Shown piece by piece: positions 1 to 7,427 of a stretch of 41,600 bases of DNA. The first letter of the stretch is position 1. Every line of letters starts with the position of its first letter. Below the pieces are notes generated by a model. The model was not told the DNA's origin. It made no database searches and saw only the letters and a list, made by a program, of their open reading frames with translations. Location of the stretch: NCBI GenBank assembly GCA_945948535.1, contig CAMFBN010000020.1, positions 1-41,600 of the forward strand, in the 5' to 3' direction. A program made the position numbers and the translations under genes. Source of the stretch: an uncultured Clostridia bacterium (GTDB lineage Bacteria > Bacillota > Clostridia > Oscillospirales > Oscillospiraceae).

Positions 1-727
1 TGGTAGCGGGCTGCTCGGTGATGCCGTCATCCCGGAACTCGTAGAACAGGGGCATATTGGCCAGGTGGCCGGAGAAACGCCAGGAAGAGGAGCCGTCCAG
101 GCCGGGAGCGGAGAACGCGTCGAAGCCCAGGGTAGCGGCGTTGGCATGGATGTCGTCAGCGACAGCCTTCAGGGTCTCAAAGTTGGTGATCTCGTCGATG
201 GAGTGGCCAGCCTTCTCAAGCAATGCCTTGTTGACGATGATGCCGTAGGACTCGAAGCAGTTGCCGATGGCCTTCAGCTCGCCGGCGTCGTTGTAGAGGT
301 TGAACTCATCGGTGGTCTGCTCACCGGCGATGGCGGTGCCGGTCAGATCCAGAGCGTAGTCGTCCCAGTCGTTCAGGCCGGACTTGTTGCCGATGTTGAA
401 GATGGTGGGAGCCTCGGACTTCGCCATCTCAGCGGTCAGGGTGTCGGAGTAGGTGCCGGAAGCAGCGGTAACAACCTTGACGGGGATGCCGGTGGTCTCG
501 GTGTAGAGCTTCGCCAGCTCCTGCATGGTGCCGTCAGCCTCGGGCTTGAAGTTCAGGTAGTAGACGCGGCCCTCAGCGGCGGGGGCAGCGGCCTCGGTGG
601 CAGCGGGTGCTGCGTCAGTGGCAGGGGCAGCGGGCGCCTGAGTAGCGGCAGGGGCGGAAGAACCGCCGCAGGCAGCCAGGCCCAGAACCATAACCAGAGC
701 CAGCAGCATTGCAATCAGCTTTTTCAT
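1..727 (-). CDS. ABC transporter solute-binding lipoprotein (family 1, sugar type), 3' end outside the window
   Basis: Reading from 727 leftwards gives a lipoprotein signal (MKKLIAMLLALVMVLGLAACGG, lipobox LAAC), an Ala/Pro-rich linker, then a mature domain starting VYYLNFKPEADGTMQELAKL. That pattern is typical of extracellular sugar-binding proteins of ABC importers (SBP_bac_1 class). The start is set by AGGAGG at 734-739. About 242 codons are present and the C-terminal half runs off the left edge. The protein would be anchored outside the membrane and deliver a carbohydrate to a permease encoded beyond the window. The LacI-type operator just upstream supports sugar-responsive control. The exact substrate cannot be read. 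Confidence 0.88.
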   Translation of the reverse strand, partial: MKKLIAMLLALVMVLGLAACGGSSAPAATQAPAAPATDAAPAATEAAAPAAEGRVYYLNFKPEADGTMQELAKLYTETTGIPVKVVTAASGTYSDTLTAEMAKSEAPTIFNIGNKSGLNDWDDYALDLTGTAIAGEQTTDEFNLYNDAGELKAIGNCFESYGIIVNKALLEKAGHSIDEITNFETLKAVADDIHANAATLGFDAFSAPGLDGSSSWRFSGHLANMPLFYEFRDDGITEQPAT

Positions 728-772
728 TATGTTTCCTCCTAATAGTATTGTCCGGGTGTACCGGAATGTAAT

Positions 773-790
773 ATTGGAAACGATTCCAAT
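773..790. promoter_or_regulatory. LacI-family type operator
   Basis: ATTGGAAACGATTCCAAT is an 18-bp inverted repeat with a central CG, the hallmark of LacI/GalR-family operators. It lies a few bases downstream of the predicted start of transcription of the solute-binding gene, where a bound repressor would block elongation. No LacI gene is in the window, so the regulator is inferred to be elsewhere, perhaps in the rest of this transporter locus. Confidence 0.65.
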
Positions 791-804
791 GTTTCCATGG
801 CTTG

Positions 805-833
805 AGTTTAGCGCAGTTTTCGTAAGAAATCAA
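805..833 (-). promoter_or_regulatory. Promoter of the solute-binding protein gene
   Basis: On the minus strand, -35 TTGATT (833-828) and -10 TAAACT (810-805) are 17 bp apart. Transcription would begin near 798, just before the palindrome at 773-790. Confidence 0.7.
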
Positions 834-965
834 CCCCTATTTTCGCAGAATTCAAAAGTTCCGCAGTTTCCACAATCTTCCCCGTTCCTTTTTGGGCAGT
901 TTTACAGGTGCCCCGCCGAAACCCGCCTGTTTTCGCGGTCTGTGTGTCCATTTTTCAGACCCGCC

Positions 966-993
966 TTGACTTTTTGCGGCTGCGTGCTATGAT
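966..993 (+). promoter_or_regulatory. Promoter of the alpha/beta hydrolase gene
   Basis: -35 TTGACT (966-971) and an extended -10, TGCTATGAT with hexamer 988-993, are separated by 16 bp. The resulting leader is about 50 nt. Confidence 0.65.
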
Positions 994-1051
994 TCCCATA
1001 GTTGATAGCATCCTCAACGCCCCTCGCGAATCTTCTTCATGGAGGGATTTC

Positions 1052-1894
1052 ATGAACACACAGGAAAAAATCCATCAGACCCAATCCGGCAATATCCACT
1101 ACTGGGTCACGCCGGGGAAGCCCGAAAAGCCCTGCCTGGTGTTCCTTCCGGGGCTGACCGCCGACCACCGCCTGTTTGATAAGCAGCTTCCCGCCTTTGC
1201 GGAATATAACTGTCTGGTCTGGGACGCTCCGGCCCACGCCGCTTCCCGGCCCTTCGCCCTGGATTTCTCGCTGGAGGATATGGCACGGTATCTGCATGAA
1301 ATTCTGACAGCCGAGGGTGTGGGCAGCTTCGTGCTCATCGGTCAGTCCCTCGGCGGCTACATCGCGCAGTGCTATCTGGCGCTATACCCCGGAACGGTAT
1401 CCGGCTTTGTGTCCATTGACTCCGCTTCCTTAAGCCGGAAGTATTTCTCGGGCTGGGAGCTTGCCCTGCTGAAAAACACCCGGTGGATGTACGAAATCAT
1501 CCCGTGGAAATGGCTTCTGAACTGGGGCATTACCGGCACGTCCCAAACGCCTTATGGTCGGGAGCTGATGAAAAAAACGTGGTCTGTCTACACCCGGGAG
1601 GAATTTCTCGACCTTGCCGATCACGGCTACCGGATTCTGGCGGAAGCCGTGGAGGCCCGTCCTGAATACCGAATCGACTGTCCCGCCTTTCTTCTGTGCG
1701 GAGAAAAGGACGCCGCCGGTTCCACCAAAAGCTACAACCGCCGCTGGACGAAGGAGGATGGTCTGCCGCTGGTCTGGCTGAAAAACGCGGGGCACAACTC
1801 CAATACCGACGTGCCGGAGGAAGTCAATCGGCTGATATTGGAGTTTTTGCAGAGCGGGGCAGTAACCCGCCCCTACGGTATGATAGACGGTTAG
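1052..1894 (+). CDS. Alpha/beta-fold hydrolase
   Basis: A 280-residue protein with the alpha/beta hydrolase layout: oxyanion-side motif FLPGLTADHR (about 31-40), nucleophile elbow GQSLGG with Ser99, an acid in CGEKDAAG and a histidine in NAGHNSN near the C-terminus. This completes a Ser-Asp-His triad, so the enzyme is probably active as an esterase, lipase-like or related hydrolase in the cytoplasm. No signal peptide is seen. GGAGGG at 1041-1046 places the start at 1052; the open frame extends upstream to 908 but without a ribosome site and across the promoter. It is monocistronic. The stop codon abuts repeat copy A. The substrate cannot be told from sequence. Confidence 0.88.
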   Translation: MNTQEKIHQTQSGNIHYWVTPGKPEKPCLVFLPGLTADHRLFDKQLPAFAEYNCLVWDAPAHAASRPFALDFSLEDMARYLHEILTAEGVGSFVLIGQSLGGYIAQCYLALYPGTVSGFVSIDSASLSRKYFSGWELALLKNTRWMYEIIPWKWLLNWGITGTSQTPYGRELMKKTWSVYTREEFLDLADHGYRILAEAVEARPEYRIDCPAFLLCGEKDAAGSTKSYNRRWTKEDGLPLVWLKNAGHNSNTDVPEEVNRLILEFLQSGAVTRPYGMIDG

Positions 1895-1896
1895 AC

Positions 1897-2001
1897 GGTA
1901 GCGAAACCGAGCAAAACCCAATGGTGTAACGATGATAGACCAGCTTGCGCACGCATTGGTTGGCCGCCCTGCGGCCCGCATTGTCCGCGGCGACTCGCCG
2001 C
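1897..2001 (-). repeat. Intergenic structured repeat, copy A
   Basis: The minus strand reads a palindrome GCGGCGAGTCGCCGC (2001-1987), then CAATGCG, a short GC-rich insert, CAATGCGTGCG, and ATCGTTACACCATTGGGT followed by TTGCTCGGT. The same blocks occur at 11083 and 41452. This copy carries about 25 extra bases between the palindrome and the conserved body, apparently around a duplicated CAATGCG. It sits directly after the hydrolase stop codon, in antisense orientation to that gene. Confidence 0.75.
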
Positions 2002-2030
2002 AAAAAGCCCGCTCCAAAATGGAGCGGGCT
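2002..2030 (-). terminator. Terminator of the oad operon
   Basis: On the minus strand a 10-bp stem (AGCCCGCTCC / GGAGCGGGCT, 5-nt loop) is followed by TTTTT. It lies 12 bp beyond the oadB stop codon. Confidence 0.88.
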
Positions 2031-2042
2031 TTCTCGTTTCAA

Positions 2043-3254
2043 TTAGCCAAAGACGCTCAGCAGGAAGCCGGCGGCGATGGCGGAGCCGATCACGCCGGCC
2101 ACGTTGGGGCCCATGGCGTGCATCAGCAGGAAGTTGGAGGGGTTGGCCTTCTGGCCCTGAACGTTGGCAACACGGGCTGCCATGGGCACCGCGGACACGC
2201 CGGCGGAGCCGATCAGGGGGTTGACCTTCTTGCCGGTGAGCTTGCACATCACGTTGCCGCCCAGCAGGCCGCCGGCGGTGGAGATGCCGAAGGCCACAAC
2301 GCCCAGAACAACGATCTTCAGGGTGTTGGCAGTCAGGAAGGTGGAGCCGACCATGGTTGCGCCCACAGCGGTGGACAGCAGGATGGTGACGATGTTCATC
2401 AGGGCGTTCTGCACGGTGTCGGACAGGCGGTCGGTCACGCCGGTCTCCTTGAACAGGTTGCCCAGCATCAGGCAGCCAATCAGGGGAGCAGTGTCAGGCA
2501 GCAGCAGAGCCACGAAGATGACGACCATGATGGGGAAGATGATCTTCTCGGTCTTGGACACCACACGGGTCTGAACCATCTTGATCTTGCGATCCTCGGC
2601 GTTGGTCAGCAGATTCATAATGGGCGGCTGAATCAGAGGAATCAGGGCCATGTAGGAATATGCCGCCACAGCGATGGCGCCCAGCAGATGGGGGGCCAGC
2701 TTAGAGGTCAGGAAAATGGCGGTGGGGCCGTCGGCGCCGCCGATGATGCCGATAGAGGCAGCCTCGGAGCCGGTGAAGCCCAGGCAGATGCCGCCGAAGA
2801 AGGCAACGAACACGCCCATCTGGGCGGCAGCGCCCAGCAGCAGGCTCTTGGGGTTAGACAGCAGGGGGCCAAAGTCGGTCATGGCGCCAACGCCCATGAA
2901 GATCAGGCAGGGGTACAGGGAGGTCTTGACGCCGATGTAGAAGATATCCAGCAGACCGCCGTGGCGCATGATCTCGCCGTAGCTGTGATAGAACTCGCTG
3001 GTCTCGTCCATGAAGGCGGTCCACAGCTCCTGATGGTACAGGCCGCCCAGAGGCAGGTTACTCAGCAGGCAGCCAAAGGCGATGCCCACCAGCAGCAGGG
3101 GCTCGAACTTCTTCACAATGCCCAGGTACAGCAGCACGCAGGCGATGATCAGCATCACCAGGTTCTGCCAGCCGCCGGTGGTGAAACCGGAGAAAATGGC
3201 ATTGAAGCCGGAACCCTGCCAAAGGTTTAACAGAATTTCACCAACATTGATCAT
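2043..3254 (-). CDS. oadB: Sodium-pumping oxaloacetate decarboxylase, beta subunit
   Basis: A 403-residue polytopic membrane protein of the OadB/GcdB/MmdB family. This subunit decarboxylates carboxybiotin and couples that to sodium export. The family signature GGADGPT is at residues 172-178, with Asp175 matching the sodium- and proton-binding aspartate known from the Klebsiella enzyme. Further conserved segments are GGLLGGNVMCKLTGKKVNPLIG and the C-terminal NVAGVIGSAIAAG. Length is normal for the family. ATG 3254 follows GGAGGATAGCC. It is the last gene of the four-gene operon, 11 bp after the carrier gene, and is followed by a strong terminator. Confidence 0.94.
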   Translation of the reverse strand: MINVGEILLNLWQGSGFNAIFSGFTTGGWQNLVMLIIACVLLYLGIVKKFEPLLLVGIAFGCLLSNLPLGGLYHQELWTAFMDETSEFYHSYGEIMRHGGLLDIFYIGVKTSLYPCLIFMGVGAMTDFGPLLSNPKSLLLGAAAQMGVFVAFFGGICLGFTGSEAASIGIIGGADGPTAIFLTSKLAPHLLGAIAVAAYSYMALIPLIQPPIMNLLTNAEDRKIKMVQTRVVSKTEKIIFPIMVVIFVALLLPDTAPLIGCLMLGNLFKETGVTDRLSDTVQNALMNIVTILLSTAVGATMVGSTFLTANTLKIVVLGVVAFGISTAGGLLGGNVMCKLTGKKVNPLIGSAGVSAVPMAARVANVQGQKANPSNFLLMHAMGPNVAGVIGSAIAAGFLLSVFG

Positions 3255-3265
3255 GGCTATCCTCC

Positions 3266-3973
3266 TTAGTTGAGGACGACCAGAGTAGCGCCGGTGTCAA
3301 CAGTGGAGCCCTTGGAAACCAGAACCTGAGCAACGGTGCCGGCCTTGGGGGCGAAGATTTCGTTCTCCATCTTCATGGCCTCCAGAACCACCAGCAGCTC
3401 GCCCTCCTTCACGGCCTGACCTGCGGTGACGTTGACCTTCAGGATGTTGCCGGGCATGGGAGCGGTGACGGCCTCACCGGCCACGGGAGCGGGAGCGGCA
3501 GGCGCGGCGGGAGCGGGGGCAGCGGCGGGAGCCGCCACAGGCGCGGGAGCGGCCACGGGTGCGGCAGCCACGGCGGTGCCGCCGATGACAGCCAGAGCGG
3601 CGCCGGTATCCACGGTGGAGCCCTTGGAGATGGGCAGGGCGGTGATGGTGCCGCCGCAGGGAGCGTAGATCTCGTTCTCCATCTTCATGGCTTCCAGCAC
3701 GCAGATCAGCTCGCCTTCCTTGACGGTCTGACCCACGGTAACGTTAACCTTCAGGATGTTGCCGGGCATGGGAGCGGCAACGGTGGTGCCGCCGGAGACG
3801 TTCACACCGGCAGCGGGTGCAGCGGCAGCCACGGGAGCGGCAGCGGCTACGGGGGCGGCAGCCACAGGGGCAGCCACAGGGGCAACGGCAGCGTACTCGT
3901 CCAGCAGCATGGCCTTGCCGGCTTCGACCTCCACCTCATAGGTGCGGCCGTTCAGGGTCACTTTGTATTTCAT
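3266..3973 (-). CDS. Biotin carrier protein with two tandem biotinyl domains
   Basis: A 235-residue cytoplasmic carrier. After a short N-terminal strand ([17 protein letters not shown]) come an Ala/Pro linker (about 28-57), biotinyl domain 1 with EAMKMEN (Lys97), a second Ala/Pro linker (about 133-165), and biotinyl domain 2 with EAMKMEN (Lys201). The two domains are near-copies, with shared GNILKVNVT and [20 protein letters not shown] segments. The usual carrier for this pump has a single biotinyl domain of 120-170 residues, so this is an internal duplication. Carboxybiotin would shuttle from OadA in the cytoplasm to OadB in the membrane. ATG 3973 is preceded by GGAGGTCAAATAATC and lies 2 bp from the oadG stop. 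Confidence 0.92.
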   Translation of the reverse strand: MKYKVTLNGRTYEVEVEAGKAMLLDEYAAVAPVAAPVAAAPVAAAAPVAAAAPAAGVNVSGGTTVAAPMPGNILKVNVTVGQTVKEGELICVLEAMKMENEIYAPCGGTITALPISKGSTVDTGAALAVIGGTAVAAAPVAAPAPVAAPAAAPAPAAPAAPAPVAGEAVTAPMPGNILKVNVTAGQAVKEGELLVVLEAMKMENEIFAPKAGTVAQVLVSKGSTVDTGATLVVLN

Positions 3974-3975
3974 GA

Positions 3976-4344
3976 TTATTTGACCTCCTTGATGGAAATG
4001 AAGCGCAGCTCATTCAGGGGCTTGCCCATCTTATCGGCGACGATGGCCATGAGCATGGCGGCAGTCTTGGGCTCCACATCGTAGAGCTTCAGCTTGCCGG
4101 CAGAGCCGGGAGCTGTGGCGGGAGCAGCGGCGGGAGCGGCAGCGGCGGGAGTGGCGGCAACGGCGGCCTTGGCGGCGTCAGCCAGCGCAGCCTTTTTCTT
4201 GTCCTTGGCAATGAAGACCTTGCTCATGGCGATGATAACGCCCATCAGCAGGATCAGGCCGAAGAACACCACGGCGTAGCCCAGCACAGCGACGACGGCG
4301 GCATCCAGAATGCCGATGCCGTCCAGAGGAGAAGCTAACATCAT
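3976..4344 (-). CDS. oadG: Sodium-pumping decarboxylase, gamma subunit (OadG family)
   Basis: A 122-residue protein with one membrane helix (about 18-41), a charged segment [11 protein letters not shown], an Ala/Pro-rich hinge (about 53-80) and a short C-terminal domain. OadG-type subunits anchor and assemble the alpha and beta subunits. The order helix, hinge, soluble tail fits the family even though little sequence is conserved. AAGGAGGT precedes ATG 4344; a second ATG follows immediately. It sits between oadA (12 bp upstream) and the carrier gene (2 bp downstream). Confidence 0.88.
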   Translation of the reverse strand: MMLASPLDGIGILDAAVVAVLGYAVVFFGLILLMGVIIAMSKVFIAKDKKKAALADAAKAAVAATPAAAAPAAAPATAPGSAGKLKLYDVEPKTAAMLMAIVADKMGKPLNELRFISIKEVK

Positions 4345-4356
4345 AATGTTACCTCC

Positions 4357-5742
4357 TTAGCACTCGGTGATGGTGTAGGTAGCCACGTTCTCTTCCTTGG
4401 CCTTCCGCTCCTCCAGGAACTTCTCAGCCAGGTTGGGGAAGGCGATGTAGCTCAGGACATCCTCGTCGGTCTTGGCCAGATCGCCCAGCTTCTCGCGGGT
4501 CTTTTCCACAACGGGCTCCAGAGTATCGGCGTAGCGGACGGTCAAAGGCTTCTCGTCGCCCAGAATCTGGGCCTGAATCTCAGGGTTGATGGGGGCGGGA
4601 GTACGGCCGTACTCGCCGCGGCAGTAAGCCTTGATCTCCTTGGAGACGGACTTGTAGCGCTTGCCGTCCAGCACGTTGCGGACAGCCTGCACGCCGACCA
4701 TCTGGGAGGTGGGGGTGACCAGAGGAGGATAGCCCATGTCCTCGCGGACCTTGGGTGTCTCCACCAGAACCTCGTCGAAGCGGTCCAGAGCGTTCACCTG
4801 CTTCAGCTGGCTCAGCAGGTTAGACAGCATACCGCCGGGAATCTGATAGGTCAGGCACTGGGTGTCGGTAGCCATGGACTTGGGCATCAGGGTGCCGTCG
4901 GCAAGGAAACCGTCCCGGACGGTCTTGAAGTAGTCGGCCATCTTCTTGGTCAGCTTGTCGTCCAGGTCGACCTCGTAGCCCAGCTGGCGCAGGGCGTAGG
5001 CCAGAGTCTCGGTAGCGGGCTGGGAAGTGCCGCCGGAGAAGGGGGAAATTGCGGTATCGATGATGTCCACGCCGGCTTCCACAGCCTTCAGGTAGGTCAT
5101 GAAGGCCAAGCCCGTGGTGGAGTGGGTGTGCAGGTCGATGGGCAGCTCGGGCACGGCGTCCTTGATGGCGGAAACCAAGTCGTAAGCCTCCTGGGGGCCC
5201 ATGATACCGGCCATATCCTTGATGCAGATGGTGGAAGCGCCCATTTCCTTCAGCTCCTTGACCATCTCCACGTACTTTTTGTGGGTATGGACGGGGGAGG
5301 TGGTGTAGGAGATGGTGCCGGAAGCGATGGCGCCGGCCTTGACGGTAGCCTCCATGGCGACCTTCAGGTTGTTCACGTCGTTCAGAGCGTCAAAGATACG
5401 GATGATGTCGATGCCGTTCTCCACCGCCTTCTGCACGAACAGCCGGACGAAATCATCGGGGTAGTGGGAGTAGCCCAGCACGTTCTGACCGCGCAGCAGC
5501 ATCTGCAGCTTGGTGTTGGGCACGGCGGCGCGGATCTTGCGCAGACGCTCCCAGGGATCCTCGTTCAGATAGCGCAGGCACACGTCGAAGGTGGCGCCGC
5601 CCCAGCACTCGATGGCGTAGTAGCCCACCTTGTCGATGGTAGAGAGCATGGGCTCGAACTTGTCGAAGGGCAGCCGGGTAGCGATCAGAGACTGGTTCGC
5701 GTCACGCAGAACAGTCTCTACAAACTGAACTTTTTGAGCCAT
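4357..5742 (-). CDS. oadA: Oxaloacetate decarboxylase alpha subunit, carboxyltransferase without biotin domain
   Basis: A 461-residue cytoplasmic enzyme that moves the carboxyl group of oxaloacetate to biotin, leaving pyruvate. The HMGL-like TIM barrel covers about residues 1-270, with ETVLRDANQS (9-18, metal-binding Asp14), CIKDMAG (Lys175) and LHTHSTTG (His205, His207). The conserved carboxylase/PYC_OADA domain follows. Many OadA proteins are about 590 residues with a C-terminal biotinyl domain. Here that domain is missing and is supplied in trans by the double-biotinyl carrier. A pyruvate carboxylase B subunit reads similarly, but linkage to oadB and oadG favours the decarboxylase. GGAGGT precedes ATG 5742. 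Confidence 0.93.
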   Translation of the reverse strand: MAQKVQFVETVLRDANQSLIATRLPFDKFEPMLSTIDKVGYYAIECWGGATFDVCLRYLNEDPWERLRKIRAAVPNTKLQMLLRGQNVLGYSHYPDDFVRLFVQKAVENGIDIIRIFDALNDVNNLKVAMEATVKAGAIASGTISYTTSPVHTHKKYVEMVKELKEMGASTICIKDMAGIMGPQEAYDLVSAIKDAVPELPIDLHTHSTTGLAFMTYLKAVEAGVDIIDTAISPFSGGTSQPATETLAYALRQLGYEVDLDDKLTKKMADYFKTVRDGFLADGTLMPKSMATDTQCLTYQIPGGMLSNLLSQLKQVNALDRFDEVLVETPKVREDMGYPPLVTPTSQMVGVQAVRNVLDGKRYKSVSKEIKAYCRGEYGRTPAPINPEIQAQILGDEKPLTVRYADTLEPVVEKTREKLGDLAKTDEDVLSYIAFPNLAEKFLEERKAKEENVATYTITEC

Positions 5743-5810
5743 TATGTTGTTACCTCCGTAGAAATGGATTTTAACGGGCAGCTGGTCGGCTGTCCAAAGG
5801 CTATTTTTAG

Positions 5811-5839
5811 ACCAACGGCGTCAATGGCAGACGGTTGGT
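5811..5839. other. Hairpin in the oad operon leader
   Basis: ACCAAC at 5811-5816 pairs with GTTGGT at 5834-5839, extended by GTC/GAC inside. It lies within the roughly 145-nt untranslated leader of oadA. There is no U-tract after it, so it is not an obvious terminator, and I do not recognise a known riboswitch. Confidence 0.4.
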
Positions 5840-5892
5840 TAAAAACAAAGGGTCGGCGGCATCAGGGTTTAGCCCCAATCTCCACCGCATAC

Positions 5893-5921
5893 ATATTAAC
5901 ACAAGGTGTCCGGAATGTAAA
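5893..5921 (-). promoter_or_regulatory. Promoter of the oad operon
   Basis: On the minus strand, -35 TTTACA (5921-5916) and -10 TAATAT (5898-5893) have a 17-bp spacer. Transcription would start near 5886, giving a leader of about 145 nt before oadA. The remaining part of this 0.35-kb gene-free stretch (5922-6044) is AT-rich with no further feature that I can name. Confidence 0.78.
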
Positions 5922-6044
5922 TAGATTTTTTCTTTTTTTCGGTATGTTTTTATCGTTTTTTGTCCGCCGGTTGTCCGGTGCACAATCGTTGATAATCAAG
6001 GTTTTATGCCCGGAATAGGCTGCAGGTTATAGCGTTCGGCAGGG

Positions 6045-6082
6045 AAAAAGCGCCACCCCGGGAGGGTTCCCGGAATAGCGCT
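6045..6082 (-). terminator. Terminator after gluQ
   Basis: On the minus strand AGCGC pairs with GCGCT around an inner CCGGGA/TCCCGG stem, followed by TTTTTC. It lies 18 bp after the gluQ stop codon. Confidence 0.8.
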
Positions 6083-6099
6083 CTTTTACAGATATTGCC

Positions 6100-7020
6100 C
6101 TACAGCGAGGATGCGTCCAGACGGATACTGTCCCCCTTCAGCTTCCCCCACGAAAATTCCATTACCAGCTCCTTTGCGGAAATGGGCGTCTTTTGGTCGA
6201 TCAGGCCGGAGGCGAAGGCCAGCGTGCCGATGAGGGTTTCCGGGGCAATCCGCTGGCGAAGCACACCTAAATCAAGGTCCTTGTCCCGCTTTGAAAGCCG
6301 CCGCCCGTCAGGGGAAAGCAGCATGGGCACATGGGCGTAGTCCGGATGGGGAAAGCCGAACAGCTCCTGCAAATACATCTGCCGGGGGGCGGAGCTGAGC
6401 AAATCCATGCCCCGCACCACCTCGGTGACCCCCGCTTCCCCGTCGTCCACGGTGACGGCAAGCTGGTAGACGTAGACTCCGTCCGCCCGGCGCACCACCA
6501 TGTCGCCGCAGTCGGCAGCAAGGTTGCAGGTGTAGGTGCCCTGCACCCTGTCCTCCACCGTCCAGATTTTATCCGGCACCTTCACCCGCCAGGCAGGCTT
6601 CCGGTCAAAGGCTGCCCGCTGGGCATCCGTCAGATTCCGGCAGGTTCCGGGGTAGGGGTAGGTGCCGTCGGAAAGGTGGGGGGCGTTGACGCTGTGGAGC
6701 TGACTGCGGGTGCAGTAGCAGGGGTAGAGCAGCTTCCTTTGCGATAGTCTTTCAAAATAGCCGTCGTAGGCGGCGGTTCTTTGGCTTTGGGGCGGAGTCT
6801 CCCGGTCATAGTCAAGGCCCAGCCACGCAAGGTCGTCCCTGAGGATTTCCGCGTATTCCCCGCTGGTGCGCTGGGTGTCCAGGTCCTCCATCCGCAGCAC
6901 CATCTCCCCGTCCCGGCTGCGGACGGACAGCCAGGCAATCAGGGCAGCGAACACATTGCCCATGTGCATCCGACCGGAGGGGGTGGGGGCAAACCGCCCC
7001 ACGGGTTTTAAATCAGCCAT
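6100..7020 (-). CDS. gluQ: Glutamyl-Q tRNA(Asp) synthetase
   Basis: A 306-residue class I synthetase-like enzyme that lacks the anticodon-binding half of GluRS. GluQ enzymes attach glutamate to queuosine-34 of tRNA(Asp). Seen here: PTPSGRMHMGN (HIGH-like motif), the glutamate-site segment RMEDLDTQR, CYCTRSQ with a later YPGTCR as zinc-type cysteines, and RLSKRDKDLD (KMSKS-like). An upstream in-frame ATG at 7032 would add four residues; 7020 starts the conserved MADLKPVGRFAP and is my choice. The gene overlaps the end of the small membrane protein gene, so the two are probably translated in a coupled way. Activity presupposes queuosine-modified tRNA, whose genes are not in the window. Confidence 0.88.
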   Translation of the reverse strand: MADLKPVGRFAPTPSGRMHMGNVFAALIAWLSVRSRDGEMVLRMEDLDTQRTSGEYAEILRDDLAWLGLDYDRETPPQSQRTAAYDGYFERLSQRKLLYPCYCTRSQLHSVNAPHLSDGTYPYPGTCRNLTDAQRAAFDRKPAWRVKVPDKIWTVEDRVQGTYTCNLAADCGDMVVRRADGVYVYQLAVTVDDGEAGVTEVVRGMDLLSSAPRQMYLQELFGFPHPDYAHVPMLLSPDGRRLSKRDKDLDLGVLRQRIAPETLIGTLAFASGLIDQKTPISAKELVMEFSWGKLKGDSIRLDASSL

Positions 7021-7310
7021 TGCAGCCACCATCCCACCACGGCAAGAATCGCGATGATTTCCAATATGGCAAGAAATACAAGGCCCTTGCAGCCCTTGCG
7101 TTTGGGCAGCAGCATATAGCGACTTTCATCGTCGTCCTCGTCCTCATAGACCGCCCGGTGAAAGTCCTGCTTCCGCTGTCTGCGCCGGCGCGGCTGCTCA
7201 TATTCCTCTTCTTCCTCGTCTTCCTCGTCACCGTAGAGAATGTCCTCCAGCTCGTCGTCCAGAAGCTCGTCCTCCATCCATTGGAGCTGCTTTCGGGGAT
7301 TGTCAAACAT
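7008..7310 (-). CDS. Small acidic protein with a C-terminal membrane helix
   Basis: A 100-residue protein I do not recognise. Residues 1-45 are strongly acidic, including an unbroken Asp/Glu stretch (DEEDEEEEEYE). Then come a basic patch (PRRRRQRK), another acidic patch (EDEDDDES) and a single C-terminal membrane helix (about residues 77-99, ending GWWLQWLI). That makes it a tail-anchored type protein facing the cytoplasm. The start at 7310 follows GGAGGGATATACC; the open frame runs further upstream without a ribosome site. It lies between rny and gluQ on the same strand. Function is unknown. Confidence 0.75.
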   Translation of the reverse strand: MFDNPRKQLQWMEDELLDDELEDILYGDEEDEEEEEYEQPRRRRQRKQDFHRAVYEDEDDDESRYMLLPKRKGCKGLVFLAILEIIAILAVVGWWLQWLI

Positions 7311-7372
7311 GGTATATCCCTCCTTGTGGGGCCATTTTATCTGATTTTCATAGGAAAGTAAAGAAAGAAAAA

Positions 7373-7419
7373 CTGTCATTGCGAACCAATGACGTCGGTC
7401 ACTTACTTCGCAATGACAG
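7373..7419. repeat. Inverted repeat of the TGTCATTGCGAA type
   Basis: CTGTCATTGCGAA (7373-7385) is perfectly repeated in inverse at 7407-7419, with a 21-nt loop holding a small GAC/GTC stem. The arm resembles a TGTCATTGCGA core that I recall from intergenic palindromes of clostridia. It sits 9 bp beyond the rny stop codon and may also end rny transcription, although no T-tract follows. Confidence 0.6.
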
Positions 7420-7427
7420 CATAATGC

